From: Elusimicrobiota bacterium
Lineage (GTDB): Bacteria; Elusimicrobiota; Elusimicrobia; Elusimicrobiales; UBA9959
Length of the DNA: 64,000 nt
NCBI GenBank assembly: GCA_016234365.1
Contig: JACRER010000086.1
Span: 1 to 64,000, forward strand
Direction of reading: 5' to 3'
Below, piece after piece: positions 35,355 through 44,593 of the stretch (position 1 is the stretch's first letter; each line of letters begins with the position of its first letter). The position numbers and the translations under genes are program-made. Under the pieces are notes generated by a model. It was not told where the DNA came from and searched no databases. It saw only the letters and a list, made by a program, of their open reading frames with translations.

Positions 35355-36364
35355 GATCTGAAAAATCCTTTTACCAGCCCGGCCACGAAAGCGGCCTCGC
35401 TTTCAGCCATCATCGGGTAGGACGGCAGGTGCAGGGCGCCGGCGGCGTAAGCGGTGCTGGCCGGGAAAGAGCCGGCGGCGCCGGCGAGGAGGTGCAGGGG
35501 TTCGTACGTGCGGCCAAGCGGCACTTTGCGGGCCAGCAGGAATTTTTCCAGTTCGCGCTTGCGTTCGGTAAGCACCGGGAAATCCTGGGACTGCCGGCCC
35601 ACAGCGGGTATGAGCAGGCCTTTGACGCCGGAGAGGGCGCGCCGGTAGGCGTCGTTGTTCTTCTTGAGCCCGGCCAGCGTTCGTTCGAGCAGGGAAAGTT
35701 TCAGCTCCATCAGCGGGGCCGCCTTCGGGGAGGGGGCGGGGGAGGCCGCCGCGGCCCGGGCGGCCTTTTTGAAAAGCACGGGGTCGTCGCACAGCAGGGC
35801 GCCGGCCTTGGCGCCGGGGAATGAGACCGGCTTATAAGAGGACAGGGAAAAAACGCTGATATCCCCGAAAGAGCCGTACGGGCGGCCGCCGGAGGAAACC
35901 CCGATTATCTGCGAAGCGTCCTCCAGGACGGGAAAACCCTTGGCCAGCGCCAGCGCGCGGACCAGGTTTACGGGGGCGGAGGCGGAGAACATGGGCGTAA
36001 AAATAAGCGCGTCCAGCGGGCCTGCGGCCTGCAGCGCTTTGGCGCTGACGTTCAGGTTGGAGGCGTTAATGTCCAGGAATTCCGGCCGGGCGCCAAGCGC
36101 GTTGGCGCAATCCAGCGCCGAGGGGTGGGTAAGGTCGGTCATGCCCACGCGGCGGCCTTTGGTAGCGCCGAGGGCCGCGAGGCCGGCCCGGATGGCGTCC
36201 CGGCCGCTGCCGGTGATAAGACAGTAGCGGCGCCCGGTAAAGGCGGCGAGTTTTTTTGCGAACCGGTCCATGGCGTCGGGCCCGGCGGCTTTGGCCAGCC
36301 AGTCGGCGCGCCGCGCCAGCAGCGTGTCGTCCAGGCGGCAGGGGTCGAACAGTTCTGGCTTCAC
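35351..36364 (-). CDS. DegT/DnrJ/EryC1/StrS-type PLP-dependent aminotransferase
   Basis: YCLITGSGRDAIRAGLAAL, VLEDASQIIGVSSGGRPYGSFGDISVFSLSSYKP (PLP Lys); GTG start overlapping the upstream stop (GTGA). Confidence 0.82.
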   Translation of the reverse strand: MKPELFDPCRLDDTLLARRADWLAKAAGPDAMDRFAKKLAAFTGRRYCLITGSGRDAIRAGLAALGATKGRRVGMTDLTHPSALDCANALGARPEFLDINASNLNVSAKALQAAGPLDALIFTPMFSASAPVNLVRALALAKGFPVLEDASQIIGVSSGGRPYGSFGDISVFSLSSYKPVSFPGAKAGALLCDDPVLFKKAARAAAASPAPSPKAAPLMELKLSLLERTLAGLKKNNDAYRRALSGVKGLLIPAVGRQSQDFPVLTERKRELEKFLLARKVPLGRTYEPLHLLAGAAGSFPASTAYAAGALHLPSYPMMAESEAAFVAGLVKGFFRS

Positions 36365-37287
36365 CGCTTTCTCCCGCGGCCGGCCGCCGGTTTTTTTACC
36401 GGCTTGAATTCGTCCCAGCCGTAGAGCGCCGGGTATTCGCGCCAGGGGCCCTCGCAGCGGCTGAAATGGAGGCATTCCGGGCAGCGGGGCCCGCGGGCCT
36501 TGCCCTCGTCGCGGCGGTAGGCCGCGTAATCTTTTATAAAGCGGTCCGCGTCGGCCACCGGGCCCGGGGGGATCATGCTCTCGGCGACGTTGGCCTCGTA
36601 ACCTTTCATCAGGCAGAACGGGATGGCCTCGGTGTAACAGGCGATGCCGCGGCGCAGGCCCAGGTCGAGGGCTTTTTTAACGTAGGGCATCACTTCGGTC
36701 TTGCGCGGCACGATGTTCTTTTTGTTCTCTGCGGCCGTGCCCACTATGTGCACGAAGGCGAACTGGTACTGGGTGACGCCCAGCTTAATAAGGAGCGCGG
36801 CTATGGCGGGCAGTTCCTTGTAATTGTCGGAGGTGATGACGGTATTGGTGATGACCGGCAGGCCGGTGCGCGCCGCGTTGGCGATGCCGGCCACGCTCTG
36901 GGTAAAACTGCCGGGCGCGCCGGTAAGCGAGTCGTGCGTGGCGGCGCAGGCGCCGTGCAGGCTGGGGCCGAATTCCGTGAGACCGGCTTTGACCAGTTCC
37001 GCGCAGAAGCCGGGGTAGGCGAGCGTGCGGCCGTTGCTCTGCAGCTGTATGGCGGTAAAGCCGGTCTTTTTGGCCGCGCGCACCAGGTCCAGTATTTTGG
37101 GGTGCATGCTGGGCTCGCCGCCGGTGAACACCACGCCGCGCACGCCGTCCTTCCACGCCTTCTTCAGCTCGGCGGCCACCTTGGCCCCGGTGCGGTCCGG
37201 GTACATGTCGCGCTTATGCCCCTGCGCGCAGAAGCGGCAGAGGTTATTGCAGTGGAAAGTTATCTTTATGTCTATGCGCTTGTGCAT
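36361..37287 (-). CDS. Radical SAM protein, compact family
   Basis: ITFHCNNLCRFCAQGHK, VFTGGEPSMHPKIL, CPECLHFSRCEGPWREYPALYGWDEF. Confidence 0.88.
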   Translation of the reverse strand: MHKRIDIKITFHCNNLCRFCAQGHKRDMYPDRTGAKVAAELKKAWKDGVRGVVFTGGEPSMHPKILDLVRAAKKTGFTAIQLQSNGRTLAYPGFCAELVKAGLTEFGPSLHGACAATHDSLTGAPGSFTQSVAGIANAARTGLPVITNTVITSDNYKELPAIAALLIKLGVTQYQFAFVHIVGTAAENKKNIVPRKTEVMPYVKKALDLGLRRGIACYTEAIPFCLMKGYEANVAESMIPPGPVADADRFIKDYAAYRRDEGKARGPRCPECLHFSRCEGPWREYPALYGWDEFKPVKKPAAGRGRKR

Positions 37288-37336
37288 GTTGTAATAGATT
37301 TTAACTTATGGGGGGCCGCGCTTACAGGCCTGGCGG

Positions 37337-38119
37337 TCAGAGCGCGAGCACCTGCCGCGCAGGGGCGAACTCGAAAGAATCCAGCAGGGCGGCTACCTTG
37401 CGCGGGACGCTCCCGGCGTTAAGGAACTGACCGGCCGCGGCTACAGGTCCCGCGCCCTCCGGGCGCGCCGTTTCGAATTCCCAGGAGTGGAAATAAAGCA
37501 TGCCCGGCGTGCCGGCGGCGTTCAGCTCGGCCAGCCGCGCGGCCACGAAGCCGGCCGGGAGCAGCCGCAGAAAAGAGCCGCCCAGGAAGGGCAGGCCCAG
37601 CCCGGCGCAGGAAAAGACCGAGGGCGGGAATTCCCTGAGGCCGCACGCGGCCGTGTAGGGGGCGCGCGGCCTGCCCGACAAGAGGACCGGGTACAGGCTG
37701 GAATCGTAAGCGTAGCCCGCCGTCTTCAGCGCGGCCAGGAAGGCGGCCTCGTCCTGGAGCACGGAAAAAGTGGGGGCTCGGTAGCCGGCGGGGCGCGTGC
37801 CGGTGAGCGCGGCCAGCGCGTCGGCCGAGGCGCGCAGGCTTTCCAGGAATTCTTCCGCCGTAAGCCGGCAGACGGCGCGGTGGGTGGCGCCGTGGCTGGC
37901 TATTTCATGCCCGGCGGCGGCTATGGCCTTTACCGCGGCGGGATGGTTCTTGGCCACGGAGCCGAGTATGAAAAAGGTCGCTTTTACGCAATGCCTTTCG
38001 AGCAGGGCCAGGATGGCCGCGATGTTTTCGGGCAGGCGGCTGCAGGCGCCCGCCGGGCGGCCGTTGAAAAGGATGGTGTCGAACCATTCCTCCACGTCTA
38101 TCGTGATGGCGTTCAGCAT
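37337..38119 (-). CDS. Polysaccharide deacetylase (NodB-like, exosortase-locus subtype)
   Basis: AITIDVEEWF, KATFFILGSVAKNHP, GHEIASHGATHR, GYRAPTFSV. Confidence 0.88.
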   Translation of the reverse strand: MLNAITIDVEEWFDTILFNGRPAGACSRLPENIAAILALLERHCVKATFFILGSVAKNHPAAVKAIAAAGHEIASHGATHRAVCRLTAEEFLESLRASADALAALTGTRPAGYRAPTFSVLQDEAAFLAALKTAGYAYDSSLYPVLLSGRPRAPYTAACGLREFPPSVFSCAGLGLPFLGGSFLRLLPAGFVAARLAELNAAGTPGMLYFHSWEFETARPEGAGPVAAAGQFLNAGSVPRKVAALLDSFEFAPARQVLAL

Positions 38120-38991
38120 GCGAGGGACTTTTTTTCGGGCCGCGCACAGAGGCAGACCGTGTTGCCCAGCCGCAGCAGGGTGTCCGCGGCTGTGAGCCTT
38201 GCGGCCAGCGACAGCGCTCGGACCCAGAAAGGCGGGGTTTTTTTAAGCGTCAGGAAAAGACGGTCCTCGTCGGAGACTATGCTGGCCTGCGTCAGGACCC
38301 GCGGTTCCAGGCCGGCCGCGCCGAGCAGCCTGGGCAGCGACCCGGCGGTGAAGAAGTTTATGTGGCCGTGGTGCAGCGGGGCGCCGCGGTAGAGGCCCAG
38401 CAGTTTCCGGGCCGCGGCGCGCAGCGTAAGGGAAGATTCGTCGGGCAGTTCCAGGTAGACCAGGCCGCCGGGGGCCAGGTACTCGGCCGCGGCCCGCAGG
38501 AATCTGGCCGGATCCGGAGCGAACTGCAGGGAATCCACCAGTACTACCAGGTCGAAGGAGCCTTTCTCTCCGGGGGAGGGCAGGAAAGAGTTCTCCACAG
38601 AGCCGGCCAGTTCAGGGAAATTTTTCTTCAGGCAGCCGTAAAAGACGGGGGAGGCCTCCGTACCGCGGTAGAAGGCCGCGGTACGGCTGAGGCTGTGGGC
38701 AAGGCAACCCAGTCCGGCGCCGACTTCCAGTACTTTCAGCCGGGCGAGGCCGCCGGCCAGTTTTTCTATGCGCGCCGCCCGGCGGGCGTCTACGCGCAGC
38801 CGCGCTTCCAAAAAACCCGGGTCGGCCAGCCGGTCTATGCAGCGGTCGGCGCAGTCCGCGCATTTAGCCGCCGTGCAGCTGCGGTAGGGTTCGCGGTACA
38901 GCAGCCCGCAGTCCGGGCAGCGCATTATGGCGCCGTCGCCGCAACGCAGGGCCTGCCCGGCGCGGTGGCCGCCGCAGAGGGGACAGTTCAC
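38113..38991 (-). CDS. Class I SAM-dependent methyltransferase with N-terminal Cys-rich (zinc-ribbon-like) region
   Basis: MNCPLCGG...RCPDCGLLY; VLEVGAGLGCLAHSL; LAPGGLVYLELPDE. Confidence 0.8.
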   Translation of the reverse strand: MNCPLCGGHRAGQALRCGDGAIMRCPDCGLLYREPYRSCTAAKCADCADRCIDRLADPGFLEARLRVDARRAARIEKLAGGLARLKVLEVGAGLGCLAHSLSRTAAFYRGTEASPVFYGCLKKNFPELAGSVENSFLPSPGEKGSFDLVVLVDSLQFAPDPARFLRAAAEYLAPGGLVYLELPDESSLTLRAAARKLLGLYRGAPLHHGHINFFTAGSLPRLLGAAGLEPRVLTQASIVSDEDRLFLTLKKTPPFWVRALSLAARLTAADTLLRLGNTVCLCARPEKKSLAC

Positions 38992-39722
38992 GCTTTTCCC
39001 TGCCAGCGCGGCGCCTTGCGCATAAAAGGTTTCAGCAGCAGGTAGTGCCAGCGGTGCATTTTTTCATGCAACAGGTCCGGCAGGTTGCCGTAAAGCGCCG
39101 CCAGCGCGCGCCAGTAACCGGGCAGGTAGACGCTGCGGCCGCCGCCGAGGGCCGCGGCCATGAGGCCTTTTCCGCAGCCGGAACCGTCGCCGAGGTAGGC
39201 CGGGATGATGTTGGTGACGGAAATGTTCAGGCCGGCCGCGGCGGCGTTCTGCCGCAGGCCTTCCAGATAATTGAAAAGGAAGGCCTTTGCGGCGTTATAC
39301 GCCGGGCAGCGCGCGTTGCCGCGCACGCCGCCGATGGAGGTGACGCAGGACAGGCGCCCGCCGCCCCGGGTTTTGAAGTAGGAGTAAGCCGCGTTGAGCG
39401 CCGCGGCGCAGCCGGCGGCATTGAGCGCTATGGTAGGTTCCTCTATGGCCCAGTCGGCTTGCGGATCGTCGGAGTAAAAACCCGCGCAGACCGCCACGGC
39501 GTCCACCTCGCCGAGCGAGGCCAGGAGGTCCCAGGCCGCCGCCCGCGCTCCGGGGCCGGACAGGTCCAGCCGGCTCGCGGTAGCCGACGGGAAAGCCGCG
39601 GAGAAATCTTTCAGCGCCTCCGGCCTGACCCCGGTGACCGCCGTTTCCCAGCCGGCGGCAATAAGTTCCACGGCCAGCGCGCGGCCGAGCCCGGAAGTGC
39701 CGCCTATAACGAGAGCTTTCAT
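38988..39722 (-). CDS. Short-chain dehydrogenase/reductase
   Basis: ALVIGGTSGLGRALAVEL; YNAAKAFLF. Confidence 0.88.
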   Translation of the reverse strand: MKALVIGGTSGLGRALAVELIAAGWETAVTGVRPEALKDFSAAFPSATASRLDLSGPGARAAAWDLLASLGEVDAVAVCAGFYSDDPQADWAIEEPTIALNAAGCAAALNAAYSYFKTRGGGRLSCVTSIGGVRGNARCPAYNAAKAFLFNYLEGLRQNAAAAGLNISVTNIIPAYLGDGSGCGKGLMAAALGGGRSVYLPGYWRALAALYGNLPDLLHEKMHRWHYLLLKPFMRKAPRWQGKA

Positions 39723-39802
39723 ACCGTTGATTCTATAATAATTGGAGCCGCGGGTTATACTTCGCGAAAATACTATAATTTGGTTGCGTTGGAGGAAAAA
39801 AC

Positions 39803-40804
39803 ATGGGCATTACACTGGTTACCGGCGCCGCCGGGTTCATTGGGTCGCATCTTACCGAAGCGCTGGCCAAGTCCGGCAAAAAAGTCCGCGCGCTGGTGCA
39901 GGCGGACAGCCGGCATCTGGATTTTGTAAAAGGGCTGGGAGTGGAGCTGGTCTACGCCGACCTGCTGGATAAGGACAGCCTGGCCCGGGCGATGGAAGGC
40001 GTGGACGAAGTGTACCACCTCGCGGCCGCGGTGCGGCCTTCCGGCTGGTTCTATTCCCGCAACGGGCTTTTTAAGGAGTTGGACAAGGTTAATCATGAGG
40101 GTACGCTGAACCTGGCCGCCGCCGCGCGCGGCAAAGTGAAGCTCTTCCTGTATTACAGCAGCATCGCGTCCGCCGGGGTGCGGCCGCTGATGGACGAAAC
40201 TTGCGACGCCCTGCCGGAGACGGAATACGGCTGGAGCAAGTTCAACGGCGAGAAAGCGCTGCTCGACCTCTGGAAGTCGGAAAAATTCCCGGTCAAAGTG
40301 GTGCGGCCCGGATCGGTCTTCGGCCCACGCCACCTGAGCATGGGGCTGCTCTTCAAGTTCTTCCGGTTCTCTTTCTTCCCGTTCTTCGGCCCCGGCAACA
40401 ACAGCGTGCCGTTCACTTACGTCGAGAACCTGGTGGACGCCACCAGGCTGGTGGCGGAGAAGGCCCCGTTCGGGGAAGTTTACTTCGTCACCGAGGACCC
40501 GGTAAGCATGCGTGCTTTCTTCAGCGGCCTGGCCGCGGCCGCCGGGATGCGGGTCGGGGCGTTCTACGTGCCGGTCTGGATGCTATATCCGGGTTTCCTG
40601 CTCAAGGAAGCCGTGGAGCGCCTGTTCTTTATGCGCTTCTTCCCGCTGCGTATGGACGTGCGCCTGGACAGCATAAGGGTGGCTTCCCACGACTGGATCT
40701 GCAGCAACGCCAAGATCAAGGCCCTCGGCTGGGCGCCGCGCGTTCCGCTGCAGGAAGCGCTGGCCAGGACCGGCCGGTGGTACGTGGAGAACGGGCTGGC
40801 CTGA
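39803..40804 (+). CDS. NAD-dependent epimerase/dehydratase (extended SDR)
   Basis: ITLVTGAAGFIGSHLTEAL; YGWSKFNGEKAL; VVRPGSVFGPRH. Confidence 0.88.
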   Translation: MGITLVTGAAGFIGSHLTEALAKSGKKVRALVQADSRHLDFVKGLGVELVYADLLDKDSLARAMEGVDEVYHLAAAVRPSGWFYSRNGLFKELDKVNHEGTLNLAAAARGKVKLFLYYSSIASAGVRPLMDETCDALPETEYGWSKFNGEKALLDLWKSEKFPVKVVRPGSVFGPRHLSMGLLFKFFRFSFFPFFGPGNNSVPFTYVENLVDATRLVAEKAPFGEVYFVTEDPVSMRAFFSGLAAAAGMRVGAFYVPVWMLYPGFLLKEAVERLFFMRFFPLRMDVRLDSIRVASHDWICSNAKIKALGWAPRVPLQEALARTGRWYVENGLA

Positions 40805-40805
40805 T

Positions 40806-41798
40806 ATGTATTTCGAGAGCACGCTGGCGGAGAAAGCCCGGAAGTTCTTCAGACTGGTCCTGGGGAGCTACGCTTTTCCGCCGCGCGATATAACGGTGGA
40901 AGTCACTACGCGCTGCTCCCGCGGGTGCGCCGTCTGTTTCCGCGGCCCGCTGGGCGTGCGGCCGGAGGACATGCCGCGGGAACTTTTCACTAAAACGCTC
41001 TCCGAGATCCGCGCCGCTTACGCCGGCCGCGGGCCGCGCTACCTCAACTTCGTGGGGCTGGGCGAACCGTTCTGCCGGCCCGACCTGCCAAAGCTGTTGC
41101 GGGAGGCCGCGGCCGCGCTGCCGGGCACGGAGCTCAATCTTTCCACCGGGCTTGTTCCTTTCGACGCGGCCGCTTTCGAGGGCCTGGTGCGCGATAAGAC
41201 CATCAACCGGCTCAGCGTTTCCCTGGACGGCGTGGAAAAAGGCGGGGCTTTCCACGGCTTCACGCCTGAAGTCTCGGCGGCTTTTCTGGAATTGAAGGGG
41301 ATAAAGGAAAGGAACCCCGGCTTTAAGATAAGGATCCAGACACTGCTGACCTCCTGGCCGGCGGTAGAGGCCGCGGTGCGCTACGCCGCCGAACTCGGAG
41401 CGGAAGAGATACAGCTGATGCGCGTGGACCTGCACGCGTTCGGGGACGCGCCTCCCGCGGCCCGGCCGGCTTTCGCCGAGGAACGGGCCATGGTGGCCGC
41501 CGCTAAAAAACTGGCGGCAAAACTCGGCCTGGCCTGCCGCAACAACAACGTTTACGACCTGTTCATGGATATCGCCGGCCGCGGCGGCCGCCGCTGCCTT
41601 ATTTCCGACGATCATGTTTTCATAACCGCCGCCGGGGACCTGATCCCCTGTTTTTACCTGCGCGAGGTTAAATTCGGCAACCTTTCGCGGCAGACGCTCG
41701 CGCAAGCCTGCGCCGGCAGGAAAGAAAAAGACCTTTACGGCCGCCAGACAACGCTCTGCCGCGGCTGCGATATCTACCGCAAGGAGCACGCCGCGTGA
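40806..41798 (+). CDS. Radical SAM/SPASM protein
   Basis: VEVTTRCSRGCAVCFRGPLG, SVSLDGVEKGG, FITAAGDLIPCFYLREVKFGNL...CRGCDIYRK. Confidence 0.87.
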   Translation: MYFESTLAEKARKFFRLVLGSYAFPPRDITVEVTTRCSRGCAVCFRGPLGVRPEDMPRELFTKTLSEIRAAYAGRGPRYLNFVGLGEPFCRPDLPKLLREAAAALPGTELNLSTGLVPFDAAAFEGLVRDKTINRLSVSLDGVEKGGAFHGFTPEVSAAFLELKGIKERNPGFKIRIQTLLTSWPAVEAAVRYAAELGAEEIQLMRVDLHAFGDAPPAARPAFAEERAMVAAAKKLAAKLGLACRNNNVYDLFMDIAGRGGRRCLISDDHVFITAAGDLIPCFYLREVKFGNLSRQTLAQACAGRKEKDLYGRQTTLCRGCDIYRKEHAA

Positions 41799-43210
41799 GG
41801 GTCCTGCTCGTCCATCCGCCGCAGCCTCAGGCCAGGGCGCAGAGGGAGCTGGAGAACCTTATGCCTCCGCTGAACCTGCTGTACCTGGCGGCCTATCTCA
41901 GGCGCGAAGGGCATGAGGTCAAGGTGCTGGATCTTTACGCGGAACCGCGCGGCCCGGCGGAAGAACTTTCGGCGATGGCCGGTTTTTCTCCCGAAATGGC
42001 CGGTTTCGCCACCTACCCCGGAAGCATCGACGAGGTCTACCGCCTGAGCGCCGCGCTGAAAACGGCTTCGCCCAAAACTTTTGTGGTACTGGGGGGCTTG
42101 TACGCGAGTTATCTTCCCGAGATAGCCCTGTCGCAGTGTCCGGCCGACGCCGTGGTGATGGGAGAGGGGGAGGCGACGCTTGCGGAGCTGGCCGGCCGGC
42201 TGGCCGGGGGGGTGTCTCCCGCGGGGCTGACCGGGCTCTGCCTGCGCGTCCCCGGCGGTTTCTCGCGCGGCGCGCCGCGGCCGCCGCTGCCCGGCCTGGA
42301 CGCGCTGCCCTGGCCGGCTTATGACCTGATAAATTTCGACGCTTACCGCCTGCCGCCCACGCGGGCCGTTACCGGCGGGCGCGTGTCTTCCGTGCTTTCC
42401 GCGCGCGGCTGCAATTTCAACTGCAGTTTCTGCGCGCACCATTACGGCTACGCCTGCCATGTGCGGGTCAGGCGGCCGGAGGACGTGGTGGAGGAGATGG
42501 CGCACGTGGCGCAAACCTACGGCGTGAAGGAATTCCGCTTCGAGGACTGCGCTTTCACCGCCGACCCCTCCCGCGCCGAAAAGATCTGCGGCCTGCTGAA
42601 AGAGCGCCTGCCGGGGCTGGCCTGGAACTGCGACGTGCGCGCCGATACCGCCTCCGACAGGCTGTTCGCGGCGATGCGCGCGGCCGGCTGCTCCAGGGTT
42701 TTTCTCGGCGTAGAGACCGGTTCCCCGAAACTGCTCGGCGCGCCGGGCGCCAACAAGGCCATACGCCTGGACCAGGTCCGCGCCGCGGTGCGGCTCGCTA
42801 AAAAGCACGGGATGCGCATCAATTGTTCCTTCGTCCTTGGCTTGCCGGGTGAAACGCGCCAAACGGCGCGGGAAAGCCTGGACTTCGCGCTGGAACTGGA
42901 CCCTGATTACGCCATGTTCTCGGTATTGATGCCCGTAGTGGGGTCCTCCATCTTCGACCAGGCCGTAAAAGAAGGGAAGATAGACCCGGCCGCTTACCGG
43001 GGCGGGCATTACCTTGCCGCCTATTCCGGGGCGGGGCGGGTGGTCCCCATGTGCGACCTGCCCGCGGAGGAGCTGGTGGCGCTGATGCTGGCGTTCAATA
43101 AAAAATTCTGCTCCCGCCCGGCTTACGTGCTGAGGCGCCTGCTGGCGGTGCGCTCGGCGGCGGAACTGCGCAGCCTGGCCTGGGGAGCCGCCCACATTTT
43201 CGCAAGATGA
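41795..43210 (+). CDS. B12-binding-domain radical SAM protein (type A)
   Basis: VLLVHPPQ...LMPPLNLLYLAAYLRREGHEV; VVMGEGEATL; ARGCNFNCSFCAHHYGY; GTG start 41795. Confidence 0.9.
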   Translation: MRVLLVHPPQPQARAQRELENLMPPLNLLYLAAYLRREGHEVKVLDLYAEPRGPAEELSAMAGFSPEMAGFATYPGSIDEVYRLSAALKTASPKTFVVLGGLYASYLPEIALSQCPADAVVMGEGEATLAELAGRLAGGVSPAGLTGLCLRVPGGFSRGAPRPPLPGLDALPWPAYDLINFDAYRLPPTRAVTGGRVSSVLSARGCNFNCSFCAHHYGYACHVRVRRPEDVVEEMAHVAQTYGVKEFRFEDCAFTADPSRAEKICGLLKERLPGLAWNCDVRADTASDRLFAAMRAAGCSRVFLGVETGSPKLLGAPGANKAIRLDQVRAAVRLAKKHGMRINCSFVLGLPGETRQTARESLDFALELDPDYAMFSVLMPVVGSSIFDQAVKEGKIDPAAYRGGHYLAAYSGAGRVVPMCDLPAEELVALMLAFNKKFCSRPAYVLRRLLAVRSAAELRSLAWGAAHIFAR

Positions 43211-44592
43211 AAGTCCTGCTCGTTAATCCGCCCCACGTTTTTTCAAGCGGGAACCCCATGGGCCGCGCCGGGTTGTCCATGCCGCCGCTCGGCCTGCTGG
43301 CCATAGCCGCTTACCTCAGGCGCGAGATCCCCGGCGTGGAAGTAAAAGTGGCGGACTGCCCCGGCTCCCGCCTGACTCCGGAGGCCTTCGCGCGCGAGGT
43401 CTTGGCCTTTGCCCCTGACGTCGCCGGGGTAAGCGTCTATACCGGGACGTTCAGCGCTTCGGCCGCCGCGGCCGCCGCCGTAAGGAAGGCGGCGCCCAAG
43501 TGTTTCATCGCCGCGGGCGGGCACCACGCTACGGCCCGCCCCGAACAGTGCCTCGCCGGTGGTTTCGACGCCGCGGTGATAGGCGAGGGGGAAAGAACTT
43601 TCTGCGAACTGGTGCGCCGCCTGGCAGCCGGCGTTCCTCCGGCCGGGCTGGCCGGGCTGCTGCTGGAGGCTGGCGGGGCCGTGACGCGGCCGGATCTGCT
43701 GGAGATGGACTCCCTGCCGCTGCCCGCCAGGGACCTGCTGGATATGACGGCTTACCGCCCGGCGCTGTTCGGCTACAGGCGCCTGCCCGTGATGAGCATG
43801 GTAACTTCGCGCGGTTGCCCGTTCTCCTGTTCCTTCTGTTCCAAAGAGGTCTTCGGTTCGGCTTACCGGGCGCAGAGCCCGCGCAGGGTGCTGGAAGAAA
43901 TGCGGGTCCTGGCGCAAACCTGCGGCGCGCGCGAGATAAGTTTTCAGGACGATACTTTTACCGCCGACCGCGGGCGGGTAATGGAACTTTGCCGGCTGCT
44001 GGGCGAGAGCGGCCTGGACCTTACCTGGTCCTGTATGACGCGGGTGGACCTGGTGGACGCGGAGCTGCTGGGCGCCATGGCGCGTTCCGGCTGCGTTTCC
44101 GTGGCTTTCGGAGTGGACGGCGCCGGGGACGCGGCCTGCGGGGCGATGAATAAGGGTTTTACCGTCGCCCGGGCAAGGGCCGCGGTGGCAGCGGCGCGCG
44201 CGGCCGGCATAGCCACGCGCGGCTATTATATTTTCGGTTATCCCGGGGAGACGCGCGCCTCGCTGGAGGCCGCGCTGCGCGGCATAACGGCGATAGATAC
44301 GGATCACGTCTTCTTCGCCTTCGCCCACCCGTTCTTCGGCACGCCGCTTTACCGTGAGGCCCGGGAGAAGGGGCTGCTGGCGGTTTCCGACGAGGAACTG
44401 CTGGACGCGCACGACAACACGGTGCCGCTGGTGAAGGTGCCTGGGATGACGGAACGGGAACTGGCGGGGTTCTGCAGGCGGGCCTATCTGGAGTATTACC
44501 TGCGGCCAGGGCCTTTACTGCGCCTGCTGGCCTCTCCCGGGGGGCTGAGCGGCGCCTTCAGGGCGGCGAGGTCCTTGCTGCGCTGGTATTGA
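43207..44592 (+). CDS. B12-binding-domain radical SAM protein
   Basis: VLLVNPPHVFSSG...MPPLGLLAIAAYLRREIP; VIGEGERTF; SRGCPFSCSFCSKEVFG. Confidence 0.9.
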   Translation: MKVLLVNPPHVFSSGNPMGRAGLSMPPLGLLAIAAYLRREIPGVEVKVADCPGSRLTPEAFAREVLAFAPDVAGVSVYTGTFSASAAAAAAVRKAAPKCFIAAGGHHATARPEQCLAGGFDAAVIGEGERTFCELVRRLAAGVPPAGLAGLLLEAGGAVTRPDLLEMDSLPLPARDLLDMTAYRPALFGYRRLPVMSMVTSRGCPFSCSFCSKEVFGSAYRAQSPRRVLEEMRVLAQTCGAREISFQDDTFTADRGRVMELCRLLGESGLDLTWSCMTRVDLVDAELLGAMARSGCVSVAFGVDGAGDAACGAMNKGFTVARARAAVAAARAAGIATRGYYIFGYPGETRASLEAALRGITAIDTDHVFFAFAHPFFGTPLYREAREKGLLAVSDEELLDAHDNTVPLVKVPGMTERELAGFCRRAYLEYYLRPGPLLRLLASPGGLSGAFRAARSLLRWY

Positions 44593-44593
44593 A

